From: CAZCVI01 sp964502145
GTDB lineage: Bacteria; Acidobacteriota; Aminicenantia; UBA2199
Assembly (NCBI GenBank): GCA_964502145.1
Contig: CAZCVI010000005.1
Coordinates: 159,492 to 223,491, forward strand
DNA length: 64,000 nucleotides
Direction of reading: 5' to 3'
The notes below the pieces were generated by a model. The model was not told the origin of the DNA, searched no databases, and worked only from the letters and a program-made list of their open reading frames with translations. Positions 61,473-64,000 of this stretch are shown in pieces. How positions within the stretch are numbered: the first letter of the stretch is position 1; each line of letters begins with the position of its first letter. Position numbers and translations under genes: made by a program.

Positions 61473-61658
61473 TTAGGGTTCAATGCAATCAAGTTTAACT
61501 GAACAACCTTCCGGGCAAGTGATGAGGGATCCACAAATGCAAGTAGTCGGGAAACAATAGGTATGACCACCAGCGATTTTTTTCATTTCATTGCCATTTA
61601 AATCCGCTACTGTCTGTTTTTTGATCGATAATTTCTTCCGTAATGTTTTTGTTTTCAT
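61473..61658 (-). CDS. Cys-rich leader peptide 2 (double-glycine type RiPP-like precursor)
   Basis: 61 residues from ATG 61658, chosen for the AGGAGA site; an upstream in-frame ATG adds nine residues without support. Leader TLRKKLSIKKQTVADLNG, NEMKKIAGG; core of about 30 residues with six Cys (YC, TTC, IC, TC, GC, DC). The leader is nearly identical to those of peptides 1, 4 and 6, but the core differs completely, the pattern of a precursor family with interchangeable cores. Confidence 0.75.
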   Translation of the reverse strand: MKTKTLRKKLSIKKQTVADLNGNEMKKIAGGHTYCFPTTCICGSLITCPEGCSVKLDCIEP

Positions 61659-61701
61659 AGATTCTCCTGTTTTTTTATCTTTCATTTGGGAACGGGAAAA
61701 T

Positions 61702-61728
61702 CAGGGCACACCACACCGGTGTGCCCTG
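61702..61728 (-). terminator. Hairpin after peptide gene 3
   Basis: Perfect 11-bp stem CAGGGCACACC / GGTGTGCCCTG, 5-nt loop, followed on the minus strand by a short T-run. It corresponds in place to the other peptide terminators. Confidence 0.75.
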
Positions 61729-61742
61729 GGTAAATCCGCGAA

Positions 61743-61985
61743 TTATAAACAGCATGCTCTGGGGGGACCGGAATATGTCGGGCAACCTACCGTTTGCGTG
61801 CAAGTGTAATTCACTGTGCAAGCGCATGTCCAGCAAGTGGCAGACACGCAAGGCGCACCCGTCACAACAGTAATACCTGGTGCCTCAGCAATACCAGCTT
61901 GGACGTTTTTCATGTCTCCGCCATTTAAATTGGCTACAGTTTGTTTTTGAAACGCTAATTTCTTGCGAAACGTTTTGACTTTCAT
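61743..61985 (-). CDS. Cys-rich leader peptide 3 (RiPP-like precursor, AG cleavage motif)
   Basis: 80 residues, the longest. Leader KTFRKKLAFQKQTVANLNG, GDMKNVQAG: the usual GG is AG here. The core (about 49 residues) has eight cysteines, including WTCAC and the C-terminal ending CPTYSGPPRACCL, which is nearly the same as that of peptide 4 (CPTHSGPPMACCL). It may be processed by a Cys-peptidase type transporter (PCAT), none of which is in view. Confidence 0.75.
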   Translation of the reverse strand: MKVKTFRKKLAFQKQTVANLNGGDMKNVQAGIAEAPGITVVTGAPCVSATCWTCACTVNYTCTQTVGCPTYSGPPRACCL

Positions 61986-62102
61986 GAAATCTCCTTTTTT
62001 TATTTTTGTTATTTTTTCTTAGCCATCGGAAAACACGGCTGAACATTCATTTTTCTTCCTGTTCCTTCGTGGCCTTTGTGGTTAAATTTTATTGGGTAAG
62101 CA

Positions 62103-62131
62103 ATAGGCCTCGTCACCCGAACGAGGCCTAT
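62103..62131 (-). terminator. Hairpin after peptide gene 4
   Basis: Perfect 11-bp stem ATAGGCCTCGT / ACGAGGCCTAT with a 7-nt loop, 14 bp after the stop. Confidence 0.75.
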
Positions 62132-62144
62132 GTGACTCATTAAA

Positions 62145-62336
62145 TTACAGACAGCATGCCATTGGGGGACCAGAGTGTGTCGGGCAAGGAGAATCGGTGT
62201 AGAGACAAATGCAAACCGAACGAGCGCCTGTGGGGGTAGTAATACCACCTTGGATGCTTTTCATTTCGTTGCCATTTAAATCTGCCACCGTGTGTTTCTT
62301 GATCAATAACTTCTTCGGTAAAATTGTTGTTTTCAT
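62145..62336 (-). CDS. Cys-rich leader peptide 4 (double-glycine type RiPP-like precursor)
   Basis: 63 residues. Leader TILPKKLLIKKHTVADLNG, NEMKSIQGG; core of about 32 residues with five Cys (SVCIC, SPC, ACC) ending SGPPMACCL, shared with peptide 3. Expressed alone, with a ribosome site GGAGC before ATG 62336 and a hairpin after it. Confidence 0.75.
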   Translation of the reverse strand: MKTTILPKKLLIKKHTVADLNGNEMKSIQGGITTPTGARSVCICLYTDSPCPTHSGPPMACCL

Positions 62337-62401
62337 GAACGCTCCTTTTTTTTTCGTTTATATTATTTTTAATCTGAAAAGCATAGGAAACACAAAATAG
62401 T

Positions 62402-62434
62402 AAAAAATCAGGGCTCATCGTTGTCGATGAGCCC
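62402..62434 (-). terminator. Terminator of peptide gene 5
   Basis: GGGCTCATCG / CGATGAGCCC perfect 10-bp stem with a TTGT loop, followed on the minus strand by a T-run (plus-strand A residues 62402-62407). Confidence 0.85.
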
Positions 62435-62453
62435 ATTGGTTATGCATTAATGG

Positions 62454-62675
62454 TTAACAACAAATGATTTGACCTGAGCCTGTCGGGCAAGTATAATCCG
62501 TATAGGCGCAGAGTTGGCCGTTACTCGGACAGGGCGGACACTGACTGAGATGGTGTTGGCTATAATTGCTAATAGTGCTTGTCCCACCTTGGATGTTTTG
62601 CATGTCTCCGCCATTTAAATTCGCTACAGTGTGTTTTTGAAACGATAATTTCCTTTGAAACGCTTTAGTTTTCAT
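62454..62675 (-). CDS. Cys-rich leader peptide 5 (double-glycine type RiPP-like precursor)
   Basis: 73 residues. Leader KAFQRKLSFQKHTVANLNG, GDMQNIQGG; core of about 42 residues with six Cys (SQC, PPC, QLC, YTC, ICC), ending CPTGSGQIICC, again a terminal Cys-Cys pair like peptides 3 and 4. AGGAGA precedes the start. Confidence 0.75.
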   Translation of the reverse strand: MKTKAFQRKLSFQKHTVANLNGGDMQNIQGGTSTISNYSQHHLSQCPPCPSNGQLCAYTDYTCPTGSGQIICC

Positions 62676-62746
62676 GGGTTCTCCTTTATTTTATTCTTAT
62701 TATTAACGATTGGAATAGCACCCTTCTTAAAATTCTTAAATGTCTA

Positions 62747-62926
62747 TTATCCTTGACATCCAATCCAATCCGTAGGCCAGCAGAGTACGATTATACTCAG
62801 ACAAATTTTGTTTAAGGTGGGTTCAGTTATGATGCCACCATGAATGTCCTTCATTTCATTGCCGGTTAAATCGGCGACAGTGTGTTTCTTGATAGATAAT
62901 TTCTTCGGTAATGTCTTTGTTTTCAT
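62747..62926 (-). CDS. Cys-rich leader peptide 6 (double-glycine type RiPP-like precursor)
   Basis: 59 residues, shorter than the others. Leader KTLPKKLSIKKHTVADLTG, NEMKDIHGG is fully conserved; the core of about 28 residues has only three Cys (KIC, LC, GC) and more bulky hydrophobics (SIIVLCWPTDWIGC). A GGAGC ribosome site lies before the ATG at 62926. No clear hairpin was seen after it, so it may be decaying, but the frame and leader are intact. Confidence 0.7.
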   Translation of the reverse strand: MKTKTLPKKLSIKKHTVADLTGNEMKDIHGGIITEPTLNKICLSIIVLCWPTDWIGCQG

Positions 62927-63213
62927 GAACGCTCCTTTTTTTTATTTTTATTTTAAACGGTATAACCTAGTGTTAAAAATCGCGTCTATTAATCAATCTA
63001 AAACATTGTCCCATAAGACATTATTATAAATCCAAAGTCTTTAAGAAGTCAAGGTAAAATGTCAGGATATTTCTTTTACTTCATTTAGATTAATTTGTCA
63101 CGATTATTTCTGGCGAACATTTCGACCAATAACCCTTTTCTGCTATCACTCAAGCAAGCAGAACCAGAGATAATACTTTTTTGGTTCGTTCTCATTTCAA
63201 GTGGCTTGGATTC

Positions 63214-63354
63214 CCTAAATCCACCGCCAAATTGTTGAAATCATTGTGGACGATATGGACAAAAAAATGCTTTTATTTTTGCTCCACATCGTCCATATTG
63301 TCCACTCTGTCCATATCGTCCATGTTTTTTCAAGAATCTGCTGGTGAATCCAGG
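63214..63354. repeat. Inverted-repeat element, TGGAC type variant, copy B6
   Basis: It starts CCTAAATCCACCGCC and ends GGTGAATCCAGG. Left arm is short (TGTGGACGATATGGACAAAA); right arm is longer: units of TCCAC/TCCAT at 9-bp spacing (about 63281-63325). A further end fragment (GGATTTACCGCCAAATC) follows at 63353. It lies upstream of the peptide array, seen from the minus strand. Confidence 0.75.
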
Positions 63355-63898
63355 ATTTACCGCCAAATCTATTAAATGACAGAATGTTGTGGGGATGGAA
63401 GGATTTTATTGGCAAGAATGACTCTGAAATACCCATTTAAAAGGAATGAAGTACAAAATTTAGATTGACAAAAATAATCATTCCATGAAATGTCGGTTCA
63501 TAAAAAAAAACAAGTCCCATTCGGGCTATACTTGCATATTTTTACCTATTCCCGGCAGAAAATATCTGATTAAAGCTCCAAAACATTGATTAATTCATGC
63601 TTTTGGGGAGACCTTTTTAAATGGTCAAAATTTCAACGATCTCTCCTAAAACGACATCAACCAGTGCTTCCATCCAAAAGAAAGATTTGAGGCATTTCTG
63701 GAAGTTGTTCTTGAAACGTTTTATTATCAGCATTCTTCGCAGTCGATTAAAAGCTATAGAAACCGAATCCCACCGTCACGACTCTTTAAGTCTTCCTTAC
63801 CATTTCATTTTTTATTCCTTGCGTGTTGAAATCTTAACCAGAAACTTCCTCAATTTTCGTCGATGAAATTCAAGTTATAGCCTTCACCACCCTATCTT
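63355..63898. other. Gene-poor stretch before the window end
   Basis: AT-rich DNA. One open frame of 81 codons (63621-63866) begins after a GGGGAG-like site, but it has no recognisable domain, so it is not called a gene. No RNA gene or repeat was identified. Confidence 0.4.
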
Positions 63899-64000
63899 AT
63901 CACCGATGCTTTCGAAAACCATCACCGATGCTTTCGCAAACCATCACCGATGCTTTCGTAAACCATCACTGATGCTTTTGCAAACCATCACCGATGCTTT
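63899..64000. repeat. 22-bp tandem repeat, cut by window end
   Basis: Four full copies of a 22-bp unit (ATCACCGATGCTTTCG then AAAACC, CAAACC, TAAACC; the fourth with ACTGATGCTTTTG) and the start of a fifth at the edge. The variation is mostly one base in the centre of each unit. The array continues beyond the window. Confidence 0.8.

Noticed and set aside
63621..63866. 81-codon open frame with a possible GGGGAG site
   Set aside because: No family resemblance and no support from context; left as gene-poor DNA.

Overview
The window looks like a piece of a Gram-negative, probably anaerobic bacterial chromosome with mid-40s % GC. It holds a DsbD with signal peptide, a two-PDZ HtrA protease, FtsEX, iron-sulfur L-serine dehydratase, an ODP-type metallo-beta-lactamase, a very large hybrid two-component protein, several Ser/Thr kinases, secreted plant-type LRR proteins and a non-ribosomal peptide synthetase beside double-glycine leader peptides. 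The mix suggests a Candidatus Aminicenantes / Acidobacteriota-like lineage, but no rRNA or marker gene proves it. No phage, transposase or CRISPR array was seen.

Layout. 1-3.9 kb: tail of an SNF2 helicase, a SpoIIE-type phosphatase with a leaderless promoter, a cyclase-family hydrolase, tRNA-dihydrouridine synthase and YjbQ. 3.9-5.9 kb (minus): an AAA ATPase + DUF4435/TOPRIM pair resembling the PARIS anti-phage system. 6.4-12.8 kb: a 1351-residue hybrid histidine kinase/AraC regulator, small unknown genes, a 20-bp tandem array and a secreted two-repeat protein. 12.9-23.8 kb: a signalling block (REC-PATAN-roadblock protein, short kinase, histidine kinase, DUF4342 protein, class V aminotransferase, then a predicted pseudokinase followed by a canonical kinase) and TatD. 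23.9-32.9 kb: ATP sulfurylase, an ODP + histidine kinase operon, a DMT transporter, PilZ, a DUF2179 protein, FtsX/FtsE, a zinc-ribbon coiled-coil protein and tRNA(CAT). 33.1-44.8 kb: a short DnaE-like polymerase, L-serine dehydratase, two LRR proteins sharing an exact 844-bp 3' block, and a POT-family transporter with a large insert. 45.2-50.4 kb: three small heat-shock proteins, HtrA and DsbD, a protein-quality and envelope-stress neighbourhood. 50.9-56.3 kb: HDOD / unknown / pseudo-receiver-helical repeat / HDOD operon. 56.5-62.9 kb: a C-A-T-E NRPS module with a predicted Asn code, followed on the opposite strand by six small Cys-rich peptide genes with a shared leader; five of them have their own terminator-like hairpin.

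The intergenic spaces are unusually rich in structured repeats. One superfamily of about 140-190-bp elements has ends CCTRRATYCACYG... and an inside built from two arms of 9-bp units (TGGGA-type or TGGAC-type) facing each other. These elements sit upstream of genes, next to recognisable promoters. A second family is an approximately 55-bp hairpin ending GCCGCCGGAGGC. Several unrelated tandem arrays (20, 42, 22, 12 and 11 bp) also occur. The element family and the peptide array beside the NRPS are the most interesting unexplained structures here.
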